Part shown: piece after piece, positions 8,227 to 17,198 of the stretch
Layout of the letters: the number at the start of each line of letters is the position of its first letter
Numbering within the stretch: the stretch's first letter is position 1
DNA from: an uncultured Tateyamaria sp.
GTDB lineage: Bacteria > Pseudomonadota > Alphaproteobacteria > Rhodobacterales > Rhodobacteraceae
Length of the DNA: 64,000 bases
Direction of reading: 5' to 3'
Assembly (NCBI RefSeq): GCF_947496075.1
Contig: NZ_CANMBJ010000004.1
Location: 558,001-622,000 of the forward strand
The notes under the pieces: model-generated
Databases searched by the model: none
What the model saw: the letters and a program-made list of their open reading frames with translations, nothing else
Told to the model about the DNA's origin: nothing
Made by a program: the position numbers and the translations under genes

Positions 8227-9716
8227 GGCATGGCGGGATCAGTCAACATGGACGTAAGGCTATTGCGCGTCCGCCAGTTGCGAAAGCCCCATTCGCGCCA
8301 ATTGTCCGGCTGGAAGAGATGCGGTTGGGTGTATTCTGACGCACAGGCCGCGCTCCAGTTGTGCCCAAAGGTCGATGCCATTGCGGGGATCACATCTTCG
8401 GACAACTGGCAAAGCATGAACATATCTTCGTGCACCGGTTGGCTCAGGTTGTGCCGTGCGACTGCGGCATCGAAACTGACGAAGGCACAAAGGTACAGAA
8501 CCCCAGCCCCCATCACACCGCTGCGCAGCATCATCCAGGCGGCAGGCTTGTCCCGCCAGATCTGCCAGACAACAAGACCCAGCCCAGCTGCAACCAAAAC
8601 CATCCAAATATACGCGGCCAGCCGGAGGCGTGTCAGACCAAAGGCATCGACATAAACATCCAAGCGCCAGACAGATGCGACAACCAATGCCATGGTCTGA
8701 GCCAACCAGATCAGCATCAACCACCGCAGCACAGAACGTCCGGCCAAAAAGGGGCGGGCCATGACAGCAAACAGCCCGGCCAGTAGCGCGGTCACCAGCA
8801 GCGGATAAGCGCCACGATGAGCGTATGCCGCCGGACTGATCCCATCGGGCAGGCCTGCATCGCCATAAAGAAACAGCACATCCATCCCGGTTTGCACCGC
8901 AAACAGCGCGTTGAACGCAATCAGCGACCGCGCAACAGAGCCTGCATTGATCACACCCTCGCGCCGCACTGTCGCATGCTGTGGCTTGCGTGCGCGCAGA
9001 CGTTCCCGCATCCGCCAAGTGACCAGCGTGGGCCAGATGGTCGCCGCCAGAAACAGCCAGAACCACACACGCCACCAGTTGGGCACCGGCAATTCCACCG
9101 CCGTGATGCCACTCACCCAACGATCCAGAACCGGGTTTGCGGCAATGATCAACAGGGCAAAAATCAAGCTTGTCCCCGCGGGGACACCCCAGGTCATCAC
9201 CAGGCTGCGCAGGTCCATCCGGGCCAAATTGAGATCGCTCAATTGACGCGCCCCTTGCGCCCCATCCTGAAAGGTCTGCGCCGGGGCAACCCACCACAAC
9301 CGCGCCGCGCCCCGCAGCAGATCAAGTCGGGAGACCCCTGCAATGGCAGCGGTACAAAGGGAAAGCCCGACAAGCGCAATCAGCAGGGACAAAGGCTGCA
9401 CCAGCTCGATCAGCGGCAACAGGCTGAGGACCGCGCCCGTCGCGATCCCGACCCGCGTGCGCACGGTCAGCCGCGGCCACGCCAAACCAAGACCCGCAAA
9501 CAGCACAGCCCCGAAAAAGATCGCGATGTTCAGCCCCGCCACCGTGTCCCATACCAGCACATCACCCAAGGCAATCAAAGCAAGCAGCAGCAGCGCCTTG
9601 CCCCCATCCAACCGCCGCACCTTGCGTCGTTGTTCCGTCTTGTCTGCTGGTGCATCCAGCCACCAGCCATCCTGCTCCATCGCCAATGGCACACCGGGTA
9701 TCGTCAAAGCTTTCAC
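8223..9716 (-). CDS. DUF4153-type polytopic membrane protein
   Basis: A protein of about 497 residues with roughly ten to twelve hydrophobic helices from residue 40 to 400 and a C-terminal soluble tail of about 100 residues. The pattern fits the DUF4153/DUF4173 family, whose biochemical role is not known. GTG 9716 is preferred as start because AGAGAGG sits seven bases upstream; a TTG at 9752 would add 12 residues. The gene is first in an operon with the response regulator and kinase, so it may be part of the sensing unit, as accessory membrane proteins are for other two-component systems (inference). Confidence 0.8.
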   Translation of the reverse strand: MKALTIPGVPLAMEQDGWWLDAPADKTEQRRKVRRLDGGKALLLLALIALGDVLVWDTVAGLNIAIFFGAVLFAGLGLAWPRLTVRTRVGIATGAVLSLLPLIELVQPLSLLIALVGLSLCTAAIAGVSRLDLLRGAARLWWVAPAQTFQDGAQGARQLSDLNLARMDLRSLVMTWGVPAGTSLIFALLIIAANPVLDRWVSGITAVELPVPNWWRVWFWLFLAATIWPTLVTWRMRERLRARKPQHATVRREGVINAGSVARSLIAFNALFAVQTGMDVLFLYGDAGLPDGISPAAYAHRGAYPLLVTALLAGLFAVMARPFLAGRSVLRWLMLIWLAQTMALVVASVWRLDVYVDAFGLTRLRLAAYIWMVLVAAGLGLVVWQIWRDKPAAWMMLRSGVMGAGVLYLCAFVSFDAAVARHNLSQPVHEDMFMLCQLSEDVIPAMASTFGHNWSAACASEYTQPHLFQPDNWREWGFRNWRTRNSLTSMLTDPAMP

Positions 9717-9787
9717 TGTCCTGCCTCTCTTCGTCACTTGCTTTGCGGGCAAGCTGACAGACGTTGGTGCAGATCAACCGCGCCCAT

Positions 9788-9808
9788 TTGTGCAGAGCTT
9801 GTGCAGAG
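9788..9808. promoter_or_regulatory. Direct repeat TTGTGCAGAG in the divergent deoC / DUF4153 promoter region
   Basis: TTGTGCAGAG occurs at 9788-9797 and again at 9799-9808, an 11-base period of about one helical turn, between divergent start codons. Tandem copies with this spacing are often regulator contact sites. It might serve deoC or the DUF4153 operon; no regulator gene lies beside it. Confidence 0.3.
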
Positions 9809-9879
9809 GGGTGGTGGTTGCCAAAACCGCCCGGTCATGCCACTTCGGGACTCTGTCGCCGTCCGGAAGGATCACGAAG

Positions 9880-10878
9880 ATGCAGACCACCACGACCACA
9901 GACACCACCGCCACGACCCACCTGCCGCAGGTCACCGAACCGCGCAATCCCGGCATGAAGCTGGATCTGGATTGGGTCGCGCGCGTGCAGGCCAACACCT
10001 CGGCCATCGAAAGGCGCTGCGCGACGCTGCCCGGACGCCGGTCGATCAAGAAGGACCATCAGGCCGCGTGGCTCCTCAAGGCGGTCAGCTGTATCGACCT
10101 GACCACGCTGTCCGGCGACGACACGGAACGGCGTGTGCACCGGCTCTGCGCCAAGGCGCGCCAGCCTGTCAGGGCCGAGATGCTGGAGGCCCTTGGGATG
10201 CCCGGTCTGACCACCGGGGCAGTTTGCGTTTATCACGAGATGATTACGGCGGCTGTGACCGCCCTGAAAGGATCGGGAATACCGGTTGCCGCCGTCTCCA
10301 CAGGTTTTCCAGCGGGCCTGTCCCCCTTCCACCTGCGCATTCAGGAAATCCGCGAAAGCGTTGCAGCCAGGGCGGAAGAGATCGACATCGTCATCTCGCG
10401 CCGCCACGTGCTGGAAGGCAATTGGCAGGCTCTCTATGACGAAATGGCGGAGATGCGGGAGGCCTGCGGTGACGCCCATGTCAAAGCGATCCTCGCCACC
10501 GGAGAATTGGGCAGCCTGCGCAACGTGGCCCGCGCATCGCTGGTCTGCATGATGGCTGGGGCCGATTTCATCAAGACCTCGACAGGCAAGGAAAGCGTGA
10601 ACGCCACGTTGCCTGTCACTCTGGTGATGATCCGGGCCATTCGTGACTATTACGAACACACCGGCTACCGTGTGGGGTACAAACCGGCGGGCGGGATTTC
10701 CAAGGCCAAGGACGCCCTCGTTTACCTGTCGCTGATCAAGGAAGAGTTGGGCGACCGCTGGCTGCAACCGGACCTGTTCCGGTTTGGCGCATCCTCGCTG
10801 CTGGGCGACATCGAACGCCAGTTGGAACACCACCTGACCGGTTCCTATTCCGCTGGTTACCGCCACGCGATCGGGTAG
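9880..10878 (+). CDS. deoC: Deoxyribose-phosphate aldolase
   Basis: Cytoplasmic class I aldolase that splits 2-deoxyribose-5-phosphate into glyceraldehyde-3-phosphate and acetaldehyde in deoxynucleoside breakdown. It has 332 residues, about 70 more than the E. coli enzyme, because of an N-terminal extension (Thr-rich start, then GMKLDLDWVARVQANTSAIE). The Schiff-base Lys232 lies in DFIKTSTGKES and the second active-site Lys in GYKPAGGISKAKD. ATG 9880 follows GGAAGG nine bases upstream. The next gene encodes an aldehyde dehydrogenase, which fits disposal of the acetaldehyde product. Confidence 0.95.
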   Translation: MQTTTTTDTTATTHLPQVTEPRNPGMKLDLDWVARVQANTSAIERRCATLPGRRSIKKDHQAAWLLKAVSCIDLTTLSGDDTERRVHRLCAKARQPVRAEMLEALGMPGLTTGAVCVYHEMITAAVTALKGSGIPVAAVSTGFPAGLSPFHLRIQEIRESVAARAEEIDIVISRRHVLEGNWQALYDEMAEMREACGDAHVKAILATGELGSLRNVARASLVCMMAGADFIKTSTGKESVNATLPVTLVMIRAIRDYYEHTGYRVGYKPAGGISKAKDALVYLSLIKEELGDRWLQPDLFRFGASSLLGDIERQLEHHLTGSYSAGYRHAIG

Positions 10879-10947
10879 CCCGAATTTTCAGAATGCCGGA
10901 TCGTTGTCTATCAGAACAACAGCAACCGGATCGAGACGAAGGACGAC

Positions 10948-13293
10948 ATGATGACCGTCAAAGAGATTTTCGAGAGCATGGATTACGGCACCGCACCGGA
11001 AGCAGCCGGAGATGCCCTCGCCTGGATCGTTGATCAAGGCGCACGGTTCGGCCATTTCATCAACGGCCAGTTCACCGATCCTTCGGACGGCTTTGAAAGC
11101 AAGAACCCTGCCACGGGCGAGGTACTCGCTACCCTGTCACAAGCCACGCAAACCGATGTAGACGCAGCCGTCAAAGCGGCCCGCGCGGCCCAGCCCAAGT
11201 GGGTCAAGTCGGGCGGCCATGCGCGTGCCCGCATCCTCTATGCCATTGCGCGGCTCTTGCAAAAACACAGCCGTCTCTTTGCTGTCCTCGAAACACTGGA
11301 TAACGGCAAACCCATCCGGGAAAGCCGCGACATCGATATCCCATTGGCCCAGCGCCATTTCTACTACCACGCAGGCATGGCGCAATTGATGGAAGCGGAA
11401 CTGCCCGACCGCGATGCACTGGGCGTCTGCGGCCAGATCATCCCATGGAACTTCCCTCTGTTGATGTTGGCATGGAAAATCGCGCCTGCCCTCGCCATGG
11501 GGAACACGGTTGTTCTGAAACCCGCTGAATACACATCGCTGACTGCTCTGCTGTTTGCAGACATTTGCCGCCAGGCCGGTGTCCCGAAGGGCGTGGTCAA
11601 CATCGTCACCGGCGACGGCGCGGTGGGCGAGATGATCGTGAATGCTGACGTGGACAAGGTCGCCTTCACAGGCTCCACCGCCGTGGGCCGCCGCATCCGC
11701 GAAGCGACGGCTGGCACGGGCAAGGAACTGACGCTCGAACTGGGGGGCAAATCCCCCTACATCGTCTTTGACGATGCCGATCTGGACTCAGCCGTCGAAG
11801 GGTTGGTCGACGCCATCTGGTTCAACCAAGGACAGGTCTGCTGCGCTGGCTCACGCCTGCTGGTGCACGAACCCGTGGCCGAGGCGTTCTATGCCAAGCT
11901 GCGGGCCCGGATGGACAAGCTGCGCATTGGCGATCCACTCGACAAATCCATCGACGTGGGCGCGGTCGTTGACCCGGTTCAACTGGATACGATCAGCAAG
12001 ATGGTCAGCAGCAACACTGCTGGACAGGTCTATCAGCCGTCATCGTCCCTACCCGCAACTGGCTGCTACTACCCACCGACCCTGATCACCGGCCTGAACA
12101 CCGCTGACCCGCTGATGCAGGAAGAAATCTTCGGCCCCGTCCTCGTCTCAACCACCTTTCGCACCCCGGCTGAGGCTGTCGAGCTGGCCAACAACACCCG
12201 CTATGGGCTGGCCGCAACGCTTTGGACCGAAAACGTCAACCTCGCGCTCGACGTGGCGCCAAAACTGGCGGCTGGAGTTGTCTGGGTGAATGCCACGAAC
12301 CTCTTTGACGCGGCCGCAGGCTTTGGCGGTGTGCGCGAAAGTGGTTTTGGACGTGAAGGCGGCTGGGAGGGGCTACAAGCCTATACCAAGCCCAAGGGAT
12401 CACCCAAGGCGCTGAAGTCGATTACGGCCTTCACGGGCGAGGACACCCCAAGCGACCCGCTGGACCGGACCGCCAAACTGTACATCGGGGGCAAACAGGC
12501 CCGTCCTGACGGCGGGTACTCCCGCAATGTCTACGGCAAGAACGGCGCGTTGCTCGGCCAGTCCAGCCTTGCCAACCGCAAGGACGTACGCAACGCAGTC
12601 GAAGCGGCGTCAGCCGCCAAAGGATGGGCCAAGACCACCGGCCACCTGCGCGCGCAAATCCTGTACTACATCGCCGAAAATCTCGCTGCACGAGGAGACG
12701 AATTCGCAAACCGCCTGAACGCCCTGCAAGGCCACCGCTCGGGCGACAAGGAGGTCGAGGCAAGCATTCGACGCCTGTTCACCTACGCGGCCTGGGCAGA
12801 CAAATATGACGGCGCAGCCAAGGGTGTGCCGATCCGCGGCGTCGCCCTCGCGATGAATGAACCGGCGGGCATCATCGGAACCCTGTGCCCAGACGAAGCA
12901 CCGCTTCTGGGCCTCGTCTCTCTAATGGCCCCCGCCATTGCCATGGGCAACCGTGTGGTGCTGGCCGCGTCACAGCCCTTCCCGCTGGCAGCAACCGATT
13001 TCTATCAGGTGCTCGAAACGTCGGACGTCCCTGCGGGAGTGGTGAACATCCTGACCGGCAAGCATGAGGAGCTTGCACCGCATATGGCGAAACATCTGAA
13101 TGTCGATGCCGTCTGGTCCTTCTCGGGCAGTGACCTGTCCGCGACCATCGAACGGGAAGCCGCTGGCAACCTGAAACGCACGTGGGTGAACCACGGCAAG
13201 GCCCGCGACTGGATGGGATCTGACGGTGAAGGCAAGGCGTTCCTGCTGGCCGCCACAGAGGTCAAAACCATCTGGGTGCCCTACGGCGAATAA
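10948..13293 (+). CDS. Double-domain aldehyde dehydrogenase family protein
   Basis: 781 residues, where a normal aldehyde dehydrogenase has about 480-500. Residues 30 to about 490 are a complete enzyme: the NAD-binding IIPWNFPLLMLAWKIAPALA, FTGSTAVGRRI, general-base Glu in LELGGKSPYIVFDDADL, catalytic Cys299 in GQVCCAGSRLLV, and EEIFGPVL. From about 510 a second, shorter aldehyde-dehydrogenase-like domain begins (LYIGGKQARPDGGYSRNVYG, then CPDEAPLLGLVSLMAPAIAMGN, VPAGVVNILTG) and ends without a catalytic-Cys motif, so it is probably structural or regulatory. Start is ATG 10948 or 10951, the latter better spaced from AAGGA. Co-directional with deoC at 69 bases, it most likely oxidises acetaldehyde from that reaction (inference). 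Confidence 0.88.
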   Translation: MMTVKEIFESMDYGTAPEAAGDALAWIVDQGARFGHFINGQFTDPSDGFESKNPATGEVLATLSQATQTDVDAAVKAARAAQPKWVKSGGHARARILYAIARLLQKHSRLFAVLETLDNGKPIRESRDIDIPLAQRHFYYHAGMAQLMEAELPDRDALGVCGQIIPWNFPLLMLAWKIAPALAMGNTVVLKPAEYTSLTALLFADICRQAGVPKGVVNIVTGDGAVGEMIVNADVDKVAFTGSTAVGRRIREATAGTGKELTLELGGKSPYIVFDDADLDSAVEGLVDAIWFNQGQVCCAGSRLLVHEPVAEAFYAKLRARMDKLRIGDPLDKSIDVGAVVDPVQLDTISKMVSSNTAGQVYQPSSSLPATGCYYPPTLITGLNTADPLMQEEIFGPVLVSTTFRTPAEAVELANNTRYGLAATLWTENVNLALDVAPKLAAGVVWVNATNLFDAAAGFGGVRESGFGREGGWEGLQAYTKPKGSPKALKSITAFTGEDTPSDPLDRTAKLYIGGKQARPDGGYSRNVYGKNGALLGQSSLANRKDVRNAVEAASAAKGWAKTTGHLRAQILYYIAENLAARGDEFANRLNALQGHRSGDKEVEASIRRLFTYAAWADKYDGAAKGVPIRGVALAMNEPAGIIGTLCPDEAPLLGLVSLMAPAIAMGNRVVLAASQPFPLAATDFYQVLETSDVPAGVVNILTGKHEELAPHMAKHLNVDAVWSFSGSDLSATIEREAAGNLKRTWVNHGKARDWMGSDGEGKAFLLAATEVKTIWVPYGE

Positions 13294-13382
13294 GACTTCT
13301 TCTGACTGGAAGTACGATCAGGGGAGTTCGAGGGAGCAGACAGCCCCCTCGTCAGCAGGAATAGGTCGCGCGTGCGCAGCAC

Positions 13383-14702
13383 TCAATTGGCGACGGTTGT
13401 TTCCAGACCTTCCGGCTGACCCACCACGACGAAATGCAGGCTATCGGGGTCGAGCAACTCGCCCGCCACACGCTTCACATCCTCCAAAGTCACCGCCTCG
13501 ACCTTGTCGTTGCGGGTCGCGATATAGTCGATGGGAAGGCCAAGCATCTGCATGCCAACCATGATTCGCGCAATAGGTCCATTGCCGTCAAATCGCAAAG
13601 GATAGGCGCCTGTCACATAGAGTTTGGCGGCCTCCAACTCGTCCTCAGTGACACCTTCGGCAGCGGCGCGGGCCCACTCGTCACGTATGACTGACACAGC
13701 TTCGGCGATCCGATCATTCGCGGATGCGACTTGTCCCTGGTACGTCGCAGCGTGATCCTGCGGCACGAGGAAGGAATAGACGCCATAGGTCAGTCCGCGC
13801 TTCTCACGCACCTCGGTCATCAGGCGGCTCTCGAAGCCACCAGCTCCAATCACTTGGTTCAAAACGCGCGCGGCAAAGAAATCAGGATCGTCCTGTTCGA
13901 TTCCAGCCTGCCCAAAGAGGGCAACAGATTGCGGCGTGTCGAAGGGCACCACGGTTGTTCCACCCTCGATCAGGATATCTGCGGGGCCAGGTTGCGGCGC
14001 GCCCTCGTCTGGCAGTGCGCCGAGCAATTCGTCCAGGAGCGGACCCAGTTCTTCGGGCGTGATGTCTCCAACAGCGCCGACGTAGAGCCTGTCCTTAGCA
14101 AAAACGGCGCGGTGCGCATCGATCATGTCCTCGCGCGTCAGCGCAGTCACGCTGTCAGTTGTACCGCGATAGTTGGAGCCATAGGGATGGTCGCCATAGG
14201 CCATCTTGTTGAAGGCGGCGCGGGCAATCTCGTTCGGATCCTGGGCATCGGATCGCAGGCCCGTCAGGACCTGTTCCCGGACGCGATCCAGCGCCTCTTG
14301 CTCGAATGTGGGTTCAATGATCGATTTACGTAGCAGTTCGACCGCCTCGTCACGGTTTTCCGTCAGAAAGCGGGCCGAGACCGCCAGACTGTCATCACTC
14401 ACGTCATAATCAAAGGACGCGGCCAGAGCTTCCAACTCGCGCGCAAAGGCCCGGGCATCCAGATCAGCGGCACCCTCTTCCAGAAGGCCGGTCATCAGGT
14501 TAACGGCCCCGCGTTTGTCCGGCGCATCCAACGATGCGCCGCCACGGAACCGCACCTCAAGCGCCATGAACGGGATCGACGGCTCTTGCACCAACCACGC
14601 GGTGATGCCGCCAGGACTGACAACTTCGGTGATATCCACCTCGGCCCGGGCAGGCAGAGTGGCAAACAGGGCAATGGTCAGGGCTGCGAAAATGCGGATC
14701 AC
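13383..14702 (-). CDS. M16 family peptidase-like protein lacking the zinc motif
   Basis: Periplasmic M16 (insulinase-fold) protein of 439 residues with signal peptide VIRIFAALTIALFATLPARA. The position of the HxxEH zinc motif holds GAVNLMTGLLEEGA, so this half cannot bind zinc; it should be the structural partner of the catalytic M16 protein encoded just upstream. GTG 14702 is chosen because it overlaps the stop of that gene (GTGA); a further upstream frame has no ribosome site. Alpha/beta M16 pairs of this kind form a closed clam-shell chamber with one active site. Substrate unknown. Confidence 0.88.
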   Translation of the reverse strand: MIRIFAALTIALFATLPARAEVDITEVVSPGGITAWLVQEPSIPFMALEVRFRGGASLDAPDKRGAVNLMTGLLEEGAADLDARAFARELEALAASFDYDVSDDSLAVSARFLTENRDEAVELLRKSIIEPTFEQEALDRVREQVLTGLRSDAQDPNEIARAAFNKMAYGDHPYGSNYRGTTDSVTALTREDMIDAHRAVFAKDRLYVGAVGDITPEELGPLLDELLGALPDEGAPQPGPADILIEGGTTVVPFDTPQSVALFGQAGIEQDDPDFFAARVLNQVIGAGGFESRLMTEVREKRGLTYGVYSFLVPQDHAATYQGQVASANDRIAEAVSVIRDEWARAAAEGVTEDELEAAKLYVTGAYPLRFDGNGPIARIMVGMQMLGLPIDYIATRNDKVEAVTLEDVKRVAGELLDPDSLHFVVVGQPEGLETTVAN

Positions 14703-16048
14703 TGTGTCACCTCCTCGGAGAGCGGACGGGTCAGCCAACCGGTCACGGATGCATTGCGGTTCAGAACCATGCGGGCGGCTTCCATGATATCTTCCTCTGT
14801 CACGGCTTGAAGGATGTCAGGCCACGCCTGCACATCTTCGACGGTCAGCCCAACGGACAGGGCCGCCCCGTATCTGCGGGCGATGCCGTCGACATTGTCA
14901 CGCTCGTAGATCTGGCTGGCGCGCAACTGGTACTTGATACGTTCCAGCAGCGCGCTGTCCACGCCATCGTCAAGGAACTGGGCAAGCGTTTCGTCCATGG
15001 CGGCCTCCGCCTCCTCGAGGGAAAGGCCCGGCACAGGCACGATCACCACGTCAAAGGTCGTGTCGTCGAGGGAGGTCCCGCGATAGAATGCACCAGAGAA
15101 CACAGCCTTTTGCTGCTCGAATTGCAGCTTTTCGGTCATGTAGCTTGTCTGCCCACCTCCTAGCACCTCGGCCAGCAGTGTAAGCGCAGCTGCCGCTTCC
15201 TGATCTCCGGGATCGCGTTCGGGCGCGAGATACGAACGGCTCACATATTCCTGCCCCACGCGCGCATCGCGGTAGATCAAGCGTCGCTCCGCCGTCTGCG
15301 GGGGTTCTTGTGATCGCACACGTTCCGGCAGATCGGGATTTGCCGGGATCACACCGTAGTACTTGTCCGCCAGTTCACGCACCTCTTCCGGTGTTACATC
15401 GCCAGACACCACAAGGATCGCGTTGTTGGGGTAGTAGTACGTGTCGTAGAAGCCCAGCGCGTCGTCCATATCCAATGCTTCCATCTCGTGCCGCCAGCCA
15501 ATGATCGGCACGCCGTAGCGATGATTGAGATATTGCGCGGCATTGATCTGTTCCGAGTACAGAGCGCGTGGATTGCTGTCAGTCCGCTGGTTACGCTCTT
15601 CCAGGATCACATCGCGTTCGGTCGCGACATTCTGGGGCGTGAAGTTGATGTTGCGCATGCGATCAGCTTCCATCCGCATCATCAATTCCAGACGATCCGC
15701 CGCCACGCGTTGGAAATACGCGGTGTAGTCATAGCTTGTGAACGCATTGTCAGTCCCGCCATTGGCCGCAACTGTGGCCGACAGTTCGCCATCGGCAAGC
15801 GTGTCGGTCGCCTTGAACAGCAGGTGTTCAAGGAAGTGCGCGACACCAGATGACCCGACGGGTTCGTCTGCAGAGCCCGCCTTGTACCAGACCATATGCT
15901 GCAACACCGGTGCCCGGTGGTCTTCCACCACCACCACCTGCATCCCGTTATCAAGGGTAAAGGTTGTAACCGCTTCCTGTGCTGCGTGCACGGCAAAGGA
16001 CGAAACAGTCAGGGCAAGGCCGGCAAGTGCGGCGCGCAATCGGAGCAT
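14699..16048 (-). CDS. M16 family zinc metallopeptidase (catalytic subunit)
   Basis: Exported zinc peptidase of 449 residues. A signal peptide (LRAALAGLALTVSSFAVHAA) precedes the inverted zinc motif HFLEH at His71-Glu74-His75, with the distal Glu expected in VATERDVILEERNQR. The following RGTTLDD-like and YERDNVDGIARRYGAALS regions fit M16B bacterial processing-type peptidases. It is coupled to the inactive partner gene by a four-base overlap. A 95-base gap separates it from the lipoprotein gene upstream, room for its own promoter. The pair may degrade peptides in the periplasm; no target is known. Confidence 0.93.
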   Translation of the reverse strand: MLRLRAALAGLALTVSSFAVHAAQEAVTTFTLDNGMQVVVVEDHRAPVLQHMVWYKAGSADEPVGSSGVAHFLEHLLFKATDTLADGELSATVAANGGTDNAFTSYDYTAYFQRVAADRLELMMRMEADRMRNINFTPQNVATERDVILEERNQRTDSNPRALYSEQINAAQYLNHRYGVPIIGWRHEMEALDMDDALGFYDTYYYPNNAILVVSGDVTPEEVRELADKYYGVIPANPDLPERVRSQEPPQTAERRLIYRDARVGQEYVSRSYLAPERDPGDQEAAAALTLLAEVLGGGQTSYMTEKLQFEQQKAVFSGAFYRGTSLDDTTFDVVIVPVPGLSLEEAEAAMDETLAQFLDDGVDSALLERIKYQLRASQIYERDNVDGIARRYGAALSVGLTVEDVQAWPDILQAVTEEDIMEAARMVLNRNASVTGWLTRPLSEEVTQ

Positions 16049-16143
16049 GTCGGGAACAACCTCGGCAGTTTACATTGATCAACACATACGGCCACACCGC
16101 CGCGGATCAAGCGTTACTGGCAGGTTTGTGAGCGAAGGGACGC

Positions 16144-16665
16144 TTAGCGACGCCGCCGACGCGTTGCCAGTGCCGGTGCCGTTGGGGTGGGAACGCCCGC
16201 ATTCTGGAACGTGCGTGCCGTTTTGGCTGCGTCAAGGGCCTCGCGACGGTAAGCTTGGTTGTAGACATCCTCACGCACGATACGGATCTGCGTCAAACGG
16301 GATTGACGCTTGCGAAACTCTGCATCAGCGGCAGCGAGTGTCGCGCGAATGTTGGCATCCCGGCCGAAACGACTGGCATGGTTGACCAAAGCGCCATCTG
16401 CCCCGGGAATCGGAGCATTTGGAGAGGACCGTTGCCCCCCCAGTGCCGCCGCGCTGTCTTCCAGTGGGCGCTGATCTGTCCGATTGAACCCGCCGGGTGT
16501 AGGTTGCGGCAAGGCCGAGAAGCTTTCTGGCTGTTCCAGCGGCTTTGACGGTACGACAATGAATTCATCCGGACCGTCACCACGCGATGTTACCTGGCGC
16601 AGGCCCTTGTTCTCGCAAGCAGCGAGGAAGGTCACGGCTATCATGGCACATGCGATCAGTCGCAT
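16144..16665 (-). CDS. DUF3035-type lipoprotein
   Basis: Small lipoprotein of 173 residues with signal peptide MRLIACAMIAVTFLAAC; the lipobox FLAAC puts the lipidated Cys at position 15. The rest is low-complexity and Pro/Ala-rich, with a basic end (LATRRRRR). It resembles the DUF3035 family seen at this spot in many Rhodobacteraceae. ATG 16665 has GGGAG eight bases upstream; a longer frame continues into lspA and is rejected. Being beside lspA, its own maturation enzyme, is a neat but probably historical link. Function unknown. Confidence 0.85.
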   Translation of the reverse strand: MRLIACAMIAVTFLAACENKGLRQVTSRGDGPDEFIVVPSKPLEQPESFSALPQPTPGGFNRTDQRPLEDSAAALGGQRSSPNAPIPGADGALVNHASRFGRDANIRATLAAADAEFRKRQSRLTQIRIVREDVYNQAYRREALDAAKTARTFQNAGVPTPTAPALATRRRRR

Positions 16666-16714
16666 CGAAAGTCTCCCTTTGTCAGCGAGCTTTATCGCAG
16701 CTTCGCCCACCTTG

Positions 16715-17191
16715 TCACGCGCCCTTTTTCCGTGCTGCGCCTTCGCTGCCGAAGAAGACAAGGCCGATGGCACCCGCAAAAATAAAGATGTCGGCGACAT
16801 TGAACACAAATGGATTGTTGATACCGCAGCACGACATGTTCAGGAAATCCAGAACAAAGCCATAAAGCAACCTGTCCAGCACATTGGCGAGTGCCCCGCC
16901 GATCAGCAAACCTGCACTCGCGTAGGCCAGTCGCCCTTGCGGATGTTTCCAAACCCACCACAAAACGCCTACGCAAATCATGATCGCGACGGCGATCAGA
17001 GCCCACACGCTGGTGCCGTCTCCAAACAGACCAAAGTTGATCCCCCGGTTTTCGCCGTACCGGAAGTTCAGCAGCGGCGGCAGCACATCAATGGGCTTGA
17101 ATTGCGACACGCCCAACACGTGGATTACCCAGTATTTCGACGCTTGGTCGAGCAGAAAGGCGATCGCCGCAGAGATCCAGAGCAGTTTCAT
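16715..17191 (-). CDS. lspA: Lipoprotein signal peptidase (signal peptidase II)
   Basis: Inner-membrane aspartyl protease that removes signal peptides from prolipoproteins after lipidation. 158 residues with four transmembrane helices. The conserved boxes are all present: DQASKYWV near residue 15, [10 protein letters not shown] at 47, [20 protein letters not shown] at 98 and [11 protein letters not shown] at 130. The catalytic pair is Asp115 and Asp134. It lies eight bases after purH in the same direction. The N-terminus starts directly with helix 1, as is normal. Confidence 0.97.
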   Translation of the reverse strand: MKLLWISAAIAFLLDQASKYWVIHVLGVSQFKPIDVLPPLLNFRYGENRGINFGLFGDGTSVWALIAVAIMICVGVLWWVWKHPQGRLAYASAGLLIGGALANVLDRLLYGFVLDFLNMSCCGINNPFVFNVADIFIFAGAIGLVFFGSEGAARKKGA

Positions 17192-17198
17192 TCAGCCC

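Noticed and set aside
8817..10439. 540-codon plus-strand frame across the DUF4153 gene and deoC
   Set aside because: Antisense to one real gene and out of frame with another; low-complexity Gln/His/Arg content.
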